Shown here one piece after another: positions 7,866 to 15,859 of a DNA stretch of 40,180 nt. The position numbers and the translations under genes were made by a program. Within the stretch, counting starts at the first letter, position 1; every line of letters begins with the position of its first letter. Source of the stretch: a bacterium (GTDB lineage Bacteria > Patescibacteriota > Microgenomatia > UBA12405); contig JAKAFM010000009.1 in assembly GCA_021817905.1 (NCBI GenBank), forward strand, positions 1 through 40,180. The letters run 5' to 3'. The notes beneath the pieces are model-generated. The model was not told the DNA's origin. It was given only the letters and a program-made list of their open reading frames with translations, and ran no database searches.

Positions 7866-8667
7866 GAAGATATTCGATGGTTTTATTCTGCATCAAGATG
7901 AATTGAAGGAACTGAGGGTCAATATTATTTTTTGAATATTTCTTCATTTCCTCCTCAACATTTTGGGGCGTAACTTCTAGTTTATTAGAATGAGCTATAG
8001 AGTCAAGGGCCAAATTAAGAGTCCATTCTTTAGTAATTTGTGATTTTAGCTGTTCTTTGTATTGATCAAGGGTGAGATTCTGATTTTTGAGATAGGCTTG
8101 AACGGTAATGCCTGCCTGTTGGGTTTGGTCAACTAACTGGCTTAACTTATGGTTTAATTCGGCTTCGGTTAAGATGGGGGGTAGAATAACTGATGATTTT
8201 TTAACTAAAAGGTCTAAGATTTGGTTAACTTTTTCTTCCTGAGATAGTTTAATATTTTTTACGTTTAGTACGGTAATTTCTTTGCTATAGTCAGCAAGCT
8301 TAATTTCTGGAAGTTCACAAGAAATAATTTCAATTTGCCAATCTTTGTCGATAGTAAGAGGAGGATTGGTTATTTTAATTTGTGGTTGGATAATCGGTTT
8401 TAAAACGTGTTCTTTGATTTTTTGTTGATATAAATCGGGAATAAGTTTTTGTGCCGTTTCTTCGAGCAGTTTTTCATTGGAAATGTGTTTTTCTACCAAC
8501 TCTTTTGGAGCTTTACCCTTTCGAAAGCCGTGAATATCAATATCAGCGGCAATGTGCTCAAGTAGATGCTGGTAGGTGCTTTTGACGTCATTAGCTTTGA
8601 TTGTAAGCCTCAATATGAATGTTTTATCGTCATTTCTGGTTAGTTCTGATTGGTTTGTGTTGGTCAT
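7852..8667 (-). CDS. tig: Trigger factor, short form
   Basis: Likely start MTNTNQSELTRNDDKTF at 8667 (271 aa) rather than the longer ORF; ribosome-binding signature GFRKGKAPK; too short for a PPIase domain. Confidence 0.82.
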   Translation of the reverse strand: MTNTNQSELTRNDDKTFILRLTIKANDVKSTYQHLLEHIAADIDIHGFRKGKAPKELVEKHISNEKLLEETAQKLIPDLYQQKIKEHVLKPIIQPQIKITNPPLTIDKDWQIEIISCELPEIKLADYSKEITVLNVKNIKLSQEEKVNQILDLLVKKSSVILPPILTEAELNHKLSQLVDQTQQAGITVQAYLKNQNLTLDQYKEQLKSQITKEWTLNLALDSIAHSNKLEVTPQNVEEEMKKYSKNNIDPQFLQFILMQNKTIEYLQSLK

Positions 8668-8695
8668 AGTGCTTATGATATCATGGCTACGAGTG

Positions 8696-9310
8696 ATGAC
8701 CAATACTATCGCCCGCATATTTTTTATTGTTGTTTTTGTTTTGGTTTCTGGAGGCTTAGTTGCATGGGAAACGACTAGTTTGATGGCAATTAGTAAACCA
8801 AAACAAGATATCGCAGTCATTAAGGAATTTCGTTTTGGGCAATGGCCAGTGGTAGGTAGTGGCAACAATCAGGTGGATATGGCTAGCAGTCAAAGTGGAG
8901 GTTCGGTTAAGATTGTGGCAGATGATGCTCGTCCTTTGCTAATTAAACGGTACTTGGCAAAATATCAGTCTCCCCTGCTGCCATACGCCGATCTTATTTT
9001 TCAAATGTCACAAACGTATGGTTATGATTATCGATGGATTATTGCCATTGCGCAGCAAGAATCGAATTTGTGTAAAAAAATACCTGACAATTCATTCAAT
9101 TGCTGGGGATATGGAATAAATTCTGCGGGAACGTTGCGGTTTACAAGCTATGAACTGGCAATAAAAAGTTTTGGTGAATATTTGAAACGTGAGTATTTTG
9201 ATAAGGGACTGACAACGCCAGAGACTATAATGCGGAAATATTGCCCGCCATCTAATGGTTCTTGGGCCTATGGAGTTAGTCAATTTTTTAATGATATAGA
9301 GAAAGGTTAA
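8696..9310 (+). CDS. Membrane-anchored lysozyme/transglycosylase-like protein
   Basis: N-terminal TM IARIFFIVVFVLVSGGLVAW; YGYDYRWIIAIAQQESNLCKKIPDNSFNCWGYGIN resembles the lysozyme-like catalytic Glu region. Start chosen within the longer ORF. Confidence 0.7.
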   Translation: MTNTIARIFFIVVFVLVSGGLVAWETTSLMAISKPKQDIAVIKEFRFGQWPVVGSGNNQVDMASSQSGGSVKIVADDARPLLIKRYLAKYQSPLLPYADLIFQMSQTYGYDYRWIIAIAQQESNLCKKIPDNSFNCWGYGINSAGTLRFTSYELAIKSFGEYLKREYFDKGLTTPETIMRKYCPPSNGSWAYGVSQFFNDIEKG

Positions 9311-9353
9311 TTGGTAACTGCGGAATAAGTACTATTTTCTGATGTGTAATGGA

Positions 9354-9382
9354 TTGACATGTGGAAAACTAGATGATATATT
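9354..9382 (+). promoter_or_regulatory. Strong sigma70-like promoter
   Basis: TTGACA (9354-9359), 17 nt spacer, TATATT (9377-9382). Confidence 0.7.
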
Positions 9383-9389
9383 ATAAGTC

Positions 9390-9433
9390 AGATCCCGGGG
9401 TGGCTCCTCTACAAGCATGCTCTGGGATTTTTT
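9390..9433 (+). ncRNA. Candidate ~44-nt RNA or promoter-proximal attenuator ending in an intrinsic terminator
   Basis: AGATCCCGGGGTGGCTCCTCTACAAGCATGCTCTGGGATTTTTT; ATCCCGGGGT pairs with GCTCTGGGAT (with G-U pairs), followed by a T6 tract. Confidence 0.5.
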
Positions 9434-9478
9434 GTGGTAAAATCTCTAGGTTTATACATTATTAGTTGTTGCTATAGT

Positions 9479-9739
9479 ATGGCTGATACAAATGAAGCAT
9501 ATTTTGCTCGTGTGAAAGAAGCCCGAGATATTTCACATATTTTAGCTAGAGGCACACGGGAAATTAAGTCTGGTCACAGAGAAAGGCAGACTCCAGAATC
9601 AGGTATTGATAAGACAACGGTTGAAGTGCCACTAAAATCAAGAAAGCTAAAAATTTTAAGGCAACGTCGAGCTCGATTGGAAAGTATAAATAGAGGAAAG
9701 TTTCCAGACTTACTTCCAAGTCGTAAAAACAAGATTTAA
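9479..9739 (+). CDS. Hypothetical small basic protein
   Basis: MADTNEAYFARVKEARDISHILARGTREIKSGHRERQ; just upstream of efp. Confidence 0.5.
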   Translation: MADTNEAYFARVKEARDISHILARGTREIKSGHRERQTPESGIDKTTVEVPLKSRKLKILRQRRARLESINRGKFPDLLPSRKNKI

Positions 9740-9753
9740 TAATTATTGGAATT

Positions 9754-10317
9754 ATGGGCGCTATACAAACATCACAATTCAAAAAAGGTATGTACATCAT
9801 GTTTCATGAGGAACCATGCATGATTATGGATATTACTTTCGTGTCTCCTGGTAAAGGGTCGGCATTTTATCGAACAAAACTTAAGAATCTTTTTACTGGT
9901 AGAGTAGTTGAATTTACCTTTAAGTCTGGAGAAAAAGTTGAGGAAGTTTTGGTGGAAACTCATGAAGCAGCTTATTCTTATTTTGATGGTACTAACTATG
10001 TTTTTATTGAGCCGCGAACTTTTGAACAGTACTCAGTGCCAGTTGATATTGTTGGTGACGACAAAGTTTTTTTGAAAGAAGGTATTTTGTATCGGATAAA
10101 ATTTTATGATGAAAAACCAGTTGGTCTAACTTTGCCCAAGAGTATTGTTTTGACAGTGGTTGAATCGGAAAATTCAGTTAAGGGCGATACTGCTACCAAT
10201 GCAATGAAGAATGCTATTATGGACACTGGAGCAAAAATCTTGGTTCCCTTATTTGTAAAAGTCGGGGACGAAGTATCAGTGGGAACTGAGAGTGGTGAGT
10301 ATTTATCGAGAAAATAA
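9754..10317 (+). CDS. efp: Elongation factor P
   Basis: 187 aa; QFKKGMYIMFHEEPCMIMDITFVSPGKGSAFYRTKLKNLFTGRVVEFTFKSGEKVEE. Confidence 0.95.
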   Translation: MGAIQTSQFKKGMYIMFHEEPCMIMDITFVSPGKGSAFYRTKLKNLFTGRVVEFTFKSGEKVEEVLVETHEAAYSYFDGTNYVFIEPRTFEQYSVPVDIVGDDKVFLKEGILYRIKFYDEKPVGLTLPKSIVLTVVESENSVKGDTATNAMKNAIMDTGAKILVPLFVKVGDEVSVGTESGEYLSRK

Positions 10318-10346
10318 TCTGTCAGTAGGTGGATTCGGATACCTCT

Positions 10347-10739
10347 TTATTTCCCAATTTCGGTATCGATTTCCGGAGGAAGAAGATCTTCGTTCATTTG
10401 GGTTTCGGCTTGGCGAAGTTGTAATCTTTGTTGCCATATTGGCGAAAGTTGTGATTGATTGGCTGTTGGGGTTGGCGAGAGCGTGCTGGTGGGACGGGGT
10501 TGATAGATTGTCGGTGTAGGTTTTTTTCTCATGACACTGGCTATAATGGCGAGTATTAAAAGAATCCCAAGGATAAGCGAAAGGATGAATAATAGTTTAA
10601 ATTTGGGATCTTTTAATTTAGCTTTGAATGGGTTTATGGTAGGGTTGGTGGATGGTTGCGGTGATGATAATGATGAAGTGAGCGGATTGTCTTGATGGGT
10701 ATCAATAATTTGGTTATCTAATTCGGAAACGCGAGTCAT
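10347..10739 (-). CDS. Hypothetical single-pass membrane protein
   Basis: TM segment LLFILSLILGILLILAIIASVM; 4-nt overlap with upstream ORF. Confidence 0.6.
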   Translation of the reverse strand: MTRVSELDNQIIDTHQDNPLTSSLSSPQPSTNPTINPFKAKLKDPKFKLLFILSLILGILLILAIIASVMRKKPTPTIYQPRPTSTLSPTPTANQSQLSPIWQQRLQLRQAETQMNEDLLPPEIDTEIGK

Positions 10740-11614
10740 TGGGAATTTGAATATCTAACCAATATATTTTGAAGATCATTAATAATATCAATTTCGTATT
10801 GATTGGCAGTAACTAATTTGGCCTTAGCATCAGGGTAAAAATCAGAGAACTGATACGTTGATGGTCCCATGTTTTGATTTACAATATCTTGGGCATTATT
10901 TAGGTTAGTAAGAGCGTTATCTGCTTTAATAATTTCATTACTAAGTGATTGTTTACCTTCCGTTGTTAATGTGGAATCAGTTTGGAGTTGAGTAATGTAG
11001 CTTTTTAGTTCATTAAGAGTACTTAATCGTAAATTGTATTCTGATTGGACTAGTGATGCTGCTTCAATTTGTTGAACATGAATATATTGAATACGAAAAT
11101 CTGTGGCGTTATTTTGGATATCGGCATCATTATTGAGGGTGGTAACAATCGTATTTTGTTCATCAAAGTAATTTTCAAGTTTTGATAACTCGATTTGTAA
11201 TTTATTTGTATTAGTCGGATCTGACGTCTTGTAGATATCTAATTTGACTCGAAGTGCCCGTAGGTAGGTTTTAAGGGTGTTATTTCTGGTTATCAGGGCT
11301 TGTTTGGTAGCGTCGATCTTGTCGTTTTGGGTAGTAACAGTGTTGTATTTGGTGTAGATTTGTTTTTTTTGGGTGTAATCAAGATATGACTGAGCATATT
11401 GATCTCGGTTAAATAAATAGTCATTTTTATATTGGTTGTACAAAGCAATGGCGGGATTGGGGGTGGGAGTATTTGAGGGAGCAGGAGTGGCGCTTGAACT
11501 TGAAGTTATACTGATGGTAGGGATGGTAACAGTTGCAGCGGAAGTTGCGGGTGTTTGAGCAAAGATCGGGTGCCCGAGAATTGTTTGTAAAAAGGTTAAG
11601 ACGAAAAGTAGCAT
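10736..11614 (-). CDS. Hypothetical secreted coiled-coil protein
   Basis: Signal-peptide-like MLLFVLTFLQTILGHPIFAQ, Thr/Pro linker, long helical region. Confidence 0.65.
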   Translation of the reverse strand: MLLFVLTFLQTILGHPIFAQTPATSAATVTIPTISITSSSSATPAPSNTPTPNPAIALYNQYKNDYLFNRDQYAQSYLDYTQKKQIYTKYNTVTTQNDKIDATKQALITRNNTLKTYLRALRVKLDIYKTSDPTNTNKLQIELSKLENYFDEQNTIVTTLNNDADIQNNATDFRIQYIHVQQIEAASLVQSEYNLRLSTLNELKSYITQLQTDSTLTTEGKQSLSNEIIKADNALTNLNNAQDIVNQNMGPSTYQFSDFYPDAKAKLVTANQYEIDIINDLQNILVRYSNSQ

Positions 11615-11643
11615 ATAAAGTTATTTAAGTGTAACAAAAAAAG

Positions 11644-11725
11644 TGCCGCAGAGAGGACTCGAACCTCCACACCTTTCGGTATACGCTCCTAAAGCGTACG
11701 TGTATACCAATTTCACCACTGCGGC
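11644..11725 (-). tRNA. tRNA-Leu(UAG)
   Basis: Class II tRNA; acceptor GCCGCAG/CTGCGGC; anticodon arm TACGC TTTAGGA GCGTA. Confidence 0.93.
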
Positions 11726-11733
11726 TTGTCAGT

Positions 11734-11784
11734 GTGTATACCAACCCCTTTTGAATGTCAGGGCTAAGTTTCACCACTGCGGCT
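11734..11784 (-). pseudogene. Degenerate tRNA-Leu 5'-half copy with internal insertion
   Basis: Minus strand AGCCGCAGTGGTGAAA-[CTTAGCCCTGACATTCAAAAGGGG]-TTGGTATACAC; outer parts match the neighbouring tRNA-Leu 5' half. Confidence 0.65.
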
Positions 11785-11854
11785 AGGATACTAGTACTGA
11801 AGAAACATAGATATTTTACCAGTAAAGCTGGTAGAATAGCAGAGTTTGAGGCGT

Positions 11855-11928
11855 GTCCCCATAGCTCAGTTGGATAGAGCGCTTTCCTTCTAAGAAAGAG
11901 GTCACAGGTTCGATCCCTGTTGGGGATA
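11855..11928 (+). tRNA. tRNA-Arg(UCU)
   Basis: GTCCCCA...CTTTC CTTCTAA GAAAG...TTCGATC...TGGGGAT A. Confidence 0.93.
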
Positions 11929-11947
11929 CTCAGTACTTTTGCATTAT

Positions 11948-12019
11948 GCGCCTATAGCTCAATGGATAGAGCATCAGCCTTCGGAGCTGGTGATGGGGGT
12001 TCGATTCCCTCTAGGCGTA
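11948..12019 (+). tRNA. tRNA-Arg(UCG)
   Basis: GCGCCTA...TCAGC CTTCGGA GCTGG...TTCGATTC...TAGGCGT A. Confidence 0.92.
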
Positions 12020-12060
12020 CTGAGAGAAAATGGTCTAGAGGATGGTAAAATAGGAACATT

Positions 12061-12134
12061 GGGTCGCTAGCTCAGTTGGTTAGAGCAACCGCCTCTTAAG
12101 CGGTTGGTCGTGAGTTCGAGTCTCACGCGACCCA
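12061..12134 (+). tRNA. tRNA-Lys(CUU)
   Basis: GGGTCGC TA GCTC...ACCGC CTCTTAA GCGGT...TTCGAGT...GCGACCC A. Confidence 0.94.
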
Positions 12135-12138
12135 CTAA

Positions 12139-12405
12139 ATGGAGTTTTGGGTATATGTAATTAAAAACACGGTGACTCTCAGGATTTATATTGGTCAAAC
12201 AAATGATATAAAAGCCAGATTAGAAAGACATAATAAGCTAAAATTAAATAAGCAAACGAGTTATACATCAAAAAATAAAGGTCAAGGCGAATGGATTTTG
12301 GTTTACTGTGAAAAATTTGTAACTCGAGGAGAAGCAATGAAACGGGAAAAAGAATTAAAGTCATATAAAGGCAGGGAATTTATTAAAAGTCAGCTCAGTT
12401 GGTAG
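12139..12405 (+). CDS. GIY-YIG domain endonuclease (single domain, UPF0213-like)
   Basis: WVYVIKNTVTLRIYIGQTNDIKARLERHN ... AMKREKELKSYKG; GIY/YIG, Arg and Glu motifs recognisable. Confidence 0.88.
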   Translation: MEFWVYVIKNTVTLRIYIGQTNDIKARLERHNKLKLNKQTSYTSKNKGQGEWILVYCEKFVTRGEAMKREKELKSYKGREFIKSQLSW

Positions 12406-12464
12406 ATCCGCCAACTGGCGGACTCTTAAGCGGTTGGTCGTGAGTTCGAGTCTCACGCGACCCA
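12392..12464 (+). pseudogene. Broken tRNA-Lys(CUU) copy
   Basis: AGCTCAGTTGGT (12392-12403), a palindrome-bearing replacement, then 42 nt (12423-12464) identical to the 3' part of tRNA-Lys 12061-12134; no 5' acceptor strand. Confidence 0.85.
12407..12422. repeat. Perfect short palindrome TCCGCC-AACT-GGCGGA
   Basis: 6-bp inverted repeat with 4-nt loop inside the tRNA-Lys remnant. Confidence 0.85.
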
Positions 12465-12497
12465 CCAACTTGTTTTTTAATGAGATATAGTATTTGT

Positions 12498-12842
12498 ATG
12501 CTCCTGACAAAGTATTTGGAAACAATTCCGCTCTTTGGATTGTTAATTCTTAGTGCTCTTTTTACCATCTGTGGTGATTATTTTGGAAAAGTTTGGTCAA
12601 TTAATCACAGTCTGATTACTTTTCTTTTAGCTTTTATTCTATATGCTGTTGGTGGACTATTGTTTATTCCTACATTGGCAAAAGAATCGTTGGTGGTGAC
12701 AACGATTATTTGGGTATTGTTGGCTGAGTTTGGAAATCTTGTGGTTGGTTTGTTGATGTTTCATGAAAAAATAGATTTTTTACAATCGTTCGGAATTGCT
12801 TTCGGATTTATCGCAATTTGTATTTTTGCAGTGAGGCATTAA
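12498..12842 (+). CDS. Small multidrug-resistance/EamA-like four-TM membrane protein
   Basis: Four hydrophobic segments; ALFTICGDYFGKVWS ... GFIAICIFAVRH; start chosen downstream of TATAGT. Confidence 0.55.
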   Translation: MLLTKYLETIPLFGLLILSALFTICGDYFGKVWSINHSLITFLLAFILYAVGGLLFIPTLAKESLVVTTIIWVLLAEFGNLVVGLLMFHEKIDFLQSFGIAFGFIAICIFAVRH

Positions 12843-12846
12843 TTAC

Positions 12847-13041
12847 GTGGAAAATAGACGGTTTGACAACATTATTAAGTTAGCAATACGGGCAACAAAA
12901 GATATGACTATTGAAAGTACGGGTGATGGCAAAATTATTTTGAGAACAGTGAGGAGAACAATGAATCAGTCATCGAAAAAAAGTGAATATAACTCTGTAA
13001 AACGTCGTGAACGTAAGTGGAAGGAATATCGTTGGAGGTAA
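12847..13041 (+). CDS. Hypothetical small basic protein (GTG start)
   Basis: 64 aa ORF 4 nt after the upstream gene. Confidence 0.35.
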   Translation: MENRRFDNIIKLAIRATKDMTIESTGDGKIILRTVRRTMNQSSKKSEYNSVKRRERKWKEYRWR

Positions 13042-13044
13042 CTT

Positions 13045-14442
13045 TTATTTAAACACTTCGTAATAAAAGCGTTTTATACGGTCGATAATTCCATTCTCGG
13101 GACGATAGATTTGGGCGTTGGTAATCATTGGTAGTACTGAGTTGATCTCAAAATGCGGAAGGCCTTGCCAGCTGAGAAAGCTGTTTTCCTGTTGGCTACC
13201 AAGTTTAAATTTAAATGAGAATGTTTCAGTTTGTCCGGGAACAATCTGTTGATCATCGGAACAGAGAGAATCAAGTGTAATGTTACTACTTGCTTGGGGA
13301 ATGAGGCAAAATTGACTCTTTTTTTCTCCCCAAATGCTTTGACCTTCATTTTTAAGTATTAATTGACCGCTGTATTCGTTGTTGGGAAACATAAAAAGTG
13401 GTAATTGAATTTTGACTGAGATGTACTTAAAAAGTTGTTCAGGTTGGTTTGCATTTTTGGGAAGATCAATCACTTTTTGGTATGCAGGATATATGATTTC
13501 TGATTTATCAATCCATGAAAAATGATCAAATGGAGCATAGGGATAATTGAAAATAAAAGGAGTGACTGCGACAACTCGGTCATCTTTTTGCCATTTGCTT
13601 AGGGCATCAATTAAAAATGAGGCAGTGGTAGTAGTAGTGTAAAAAATATTATTATTTGACTCCCCTTCTCTGTGTGGCCAACCGGTTTCAGTGATATAAA
13701 CAGGAAAATTTTTTGTAATTCCAAAGTTTTTAAGTGTTGCTAATTCCCATTGATAGCCCAGAATGCTATGTTCTCCGGAATCATTTGGTGTACCAACGAA
13801 ACCATGATTGGGATATGAATGGGAAGCGATTCCATCTATTTGTTGCCAATATTCTCGATTATATTGTGTGACGACATTTATAAAATTTTCAGCTGACTCA
13901 AAATCCGGTAATTTTTGGGGGGCAGCAAGATCAAGTCCAGCGCTTAATAAGATAAAGTGAGAATTAAGGGACTTGAATTTTTGAATGGCATATATACTTA
14001 TATCGGTATAACTTTTTGGATCGACTGTTCCTCCCCATTCTTGGGCATGATTTACTTCATTAAAAAGAATAATATGCTGGTCAAGCGTTGGCCAGTTAAG
14101 TGAATTAAGAAAGTTGGCAAGATTGTCGATGTCGGCGTATTCTGGTTTTTTCCAAACACCATTTTGGTTAATGGTGGCAAGTCTTATTATTGGAATAATA
14201 TGGTATTTCCGGCATTTATTAAAAAAATCTTGCCAGGTTTGGTAATCAAGTTGATCGGTTCTAATAACAATTGTTGCCCATCCCCAATCACCGCCATTAG
14301 AATTAACTATTTTGGCAGCATCATCAATATCTGAGGTTTGGGTCAGATGGAGACCAAAAATGTTTCGGTCAGATGCTAAGATTACCTTTGGAAATAATAA
14401 AATTCCCAAAGTTAGGATAATTACGATAAAATACTTATACAT
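13045..14442 (-). CDS. Secreted glycoside hydrolase-like protein (clan GH-A fold)
   Basis: Signal peptide; NEVNHAQEW (candidate acid/base) and YITETGWPHREG (candidate nucleophile); C-terminal beta domain. Confidence 0.68.
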   Translation of the reverse strand: MYKYFIVIILTLGILLFPKVILASDRNIFGLHLTQTSDIDDAAKIVNSNGGDWGWATIVIRTDQLDYQTWQDFFNKCRKYHIIPIIRLATINQNGVWKKPEYADIDNLANFLNSLNWPTLDQHIILFNEVNHAQEWGGTVDPKSYTDISIYAIQKFKSLNSHFILLSAGLDLAAPQKLPDFESAENFINVVTQYNREYWQQIDGIASHSYPNHGFVGTPNDSGEHSILGYQWELATLKNFGITKNFPVYITETGWPHREGESNNNIFYTTTTTASFLIDALSKWQKDDRVVAVTPFIFNYPYAPFDHFSWIDKSEIIYPAYQKVIDLPKNANQPEQLFKYISVKIQLPLFMFPNNEYSGQLILKNEGQSIWGEKKSQFCLIPQASSNITLDSLCSDDQQIVPGQTETFSFKFKLGSQQENSFLSWQGLPHFEINSVLPMITNAQIYRPENGIIDRIKRFYYEVFK

Positions 14443-14483
14443 GAGTGTTGTTGATGGTAAACAGCATTATAGTATAAAAACAT

Positions 14484-15584
14484 ATGAACAAAGAAGAAAT
14501 TATTAAAATGAAAATTGCTCGGGTAGAAAAAGAAATCCGAGATACTCCCTACGATAAGGCCTCAGAGCATCATCATGGAGTACTGAAAGCAAAGTTGGCA
14601 AAACTAAAAGATGAACTTGATGGACCGAGTAATAAAGGAGGTGGGGGTGGAGTTGGATATGCTATAAAACATTCGGGAGACGCCTCGGTAGTATTGGTCG
14701 GTTTGCCGAGCGTGGGAAAGTCAACCTTACTTAATGCGGTGACAAACGCTGAGTCAAAAGTGGGTAATTATGATTTTACGACACTTGGAGTAGTTCCGGG
14801 AATGATGGAGTATAAGGGAGTGCGGATGCAGCTGCTTGATCTGCCAGGGATTATCGAAGGAGCAGCGGGTAATAAGGGATTTGGACGGAAAGTATTGTCG
14901 GTTATTCGGGCGTCTGATTTGGTAGTGTTGATGACGGACATTTCGAGGATTGAATGGTTATCGAAGGTGGAAAAGGAATTATATAATGCCGGTATTCGGG
15001 CAAATTCGCGGCCTCCAAAAATTCGAGTTAAACGAATGTCTAAAGGAGGAGTTCAGATTATAGATCCTTTTAAGTCTTTGGACATAGGAATGATGGTTGA
15101 TGTAGCCAAAGAATTTGGAGTGGATAACGCGGTGATAGAATTGGGTGAAAAAATAGAAACCATTGATTTGTTTATTGATGGGTTGATTACATCGCGGGAA
15201 TATTTACCTTTAGTTGAAGTGGTAACCAAAATTGACCAGATCGATAGTCGAAAATTAGAAAGATTAAAGTCTAAAAGTAAGGCAATTTTTATGAGTGCAG
15301 AAAAAGAGATTGGTATTAACGAGTTTAAAGAAGCGGTTTGGAAAGGGTTGGGGATGATTAGGGTGTATTTAAAGCGTGAACGAATAGGTTTAGCGGATAA
15401 GGACGAACCGCTTATTATGCGGCGAGGACAGACTTTGGATGATGTGCTGCAAAAAATATCAAATGAAATGCGAGACGATATTGGCCGGGCTCATATTTGG
15501 GGATCACAAGCGCGATTTCCGGGTCAGGAAGTGTCATTTAAGTATCCGGTGTTTGATGAGATGGAAGTGTGGTTTGGAAGATAA
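14484..15584 (+). CDS. DRG/Rbg-family GTPase with TGS-like C-terminus
   Basis: KIARVEKEIRDTPYDKASEHHHGVLKAKLAKLKDEL, GDASVVLVGLPSVGKSTLLNAVTNAESKVGNYDFTTLGVVPGMMEYKGVRMQLLDLPGIIEGAAGNKGFGRKVLSVIRASD; matches DRG architecture rather than Obg. Confidence 0.88.
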   Translation: MNKEEIIKMKIARVEKEIRDTPYDKASEHHHGVLKAKLAKLKDELDGPSNKGGGGGVGYAIKHSGDASVVLVGLPSVGKSTLLNAVTNAESKVGNYDFTTLGVVPGMMEYKGVRMQLLDLPGIIEGAAGNKGFGRKVLSVIRASDLVVLMTDISRIEWLSKVEKELYNAGIRANSRPPKIRVKRMSKGGVQIIDPFKSLDIGMMVDVAKEFGVDNAVIELGEKIETIDLFIDGLITSREYLPLVEVVTKIDQIDSRKLERLKSKSKAIFMSAEKEIGINEFKEAVWKGLGMIRVYLKRERIGLADKDEPLIMRRGQTLDDVLQKISNEMRDDIGRAHIWGSQARFPGQEVSFKYPVFDEMEVWFGR

Positions 15585-15600
15585 ATAATTTATTTCTAAT

Positions 15601-15828
15601 CTACAGTTCGTCTACAGACTGGATAGTAAATCTGCCGGTTGTCGTTTTGTTCCAGATTCTTAAACCGGCTAGTGGTGCGGTTGTTAGCCGTTCAGTAATG
15701 ACATTGTCTGCTGCGAGCTGTTCGTCTACAATAATATCGCTTGCTGATTGAATAAGTATTTTCCCATCAGTTTCATTAGTTGTAACGCTAAACTTTCTAT
15801 TTTTTGCTTTAATTTCGATGGTTGCCAT
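15601..15828 (-). CDS. Hypothetical small beta-rich protein
   Basis: 75 aa MATIEIKAKNRKFSVTTNETDGKILIQSASDIIVDEQ. Confidence 0.45.
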   Translation of the reverse strand: MATIEIKAKNRKFSVTTNETDGKILIQSASDIIVDEQLAADNVITERLTTAPLAGLRIWNKTTTGRFTIQSVDEL

Positions 15829-15859
15829 ACTTTTGCTTTTTTGACTTGTAACTGCCTGA

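Noticed and set aside
9398-9412. GGGGTGGCTCC upstream of a terminator resembles part of a T-box sequence
   Set aside because: Only GGGTGG matches the AGGGUGGNACCGCG core, and the predicted transcript is ~44 nt, far too short for a specifier stem; no aaRS gene follows.
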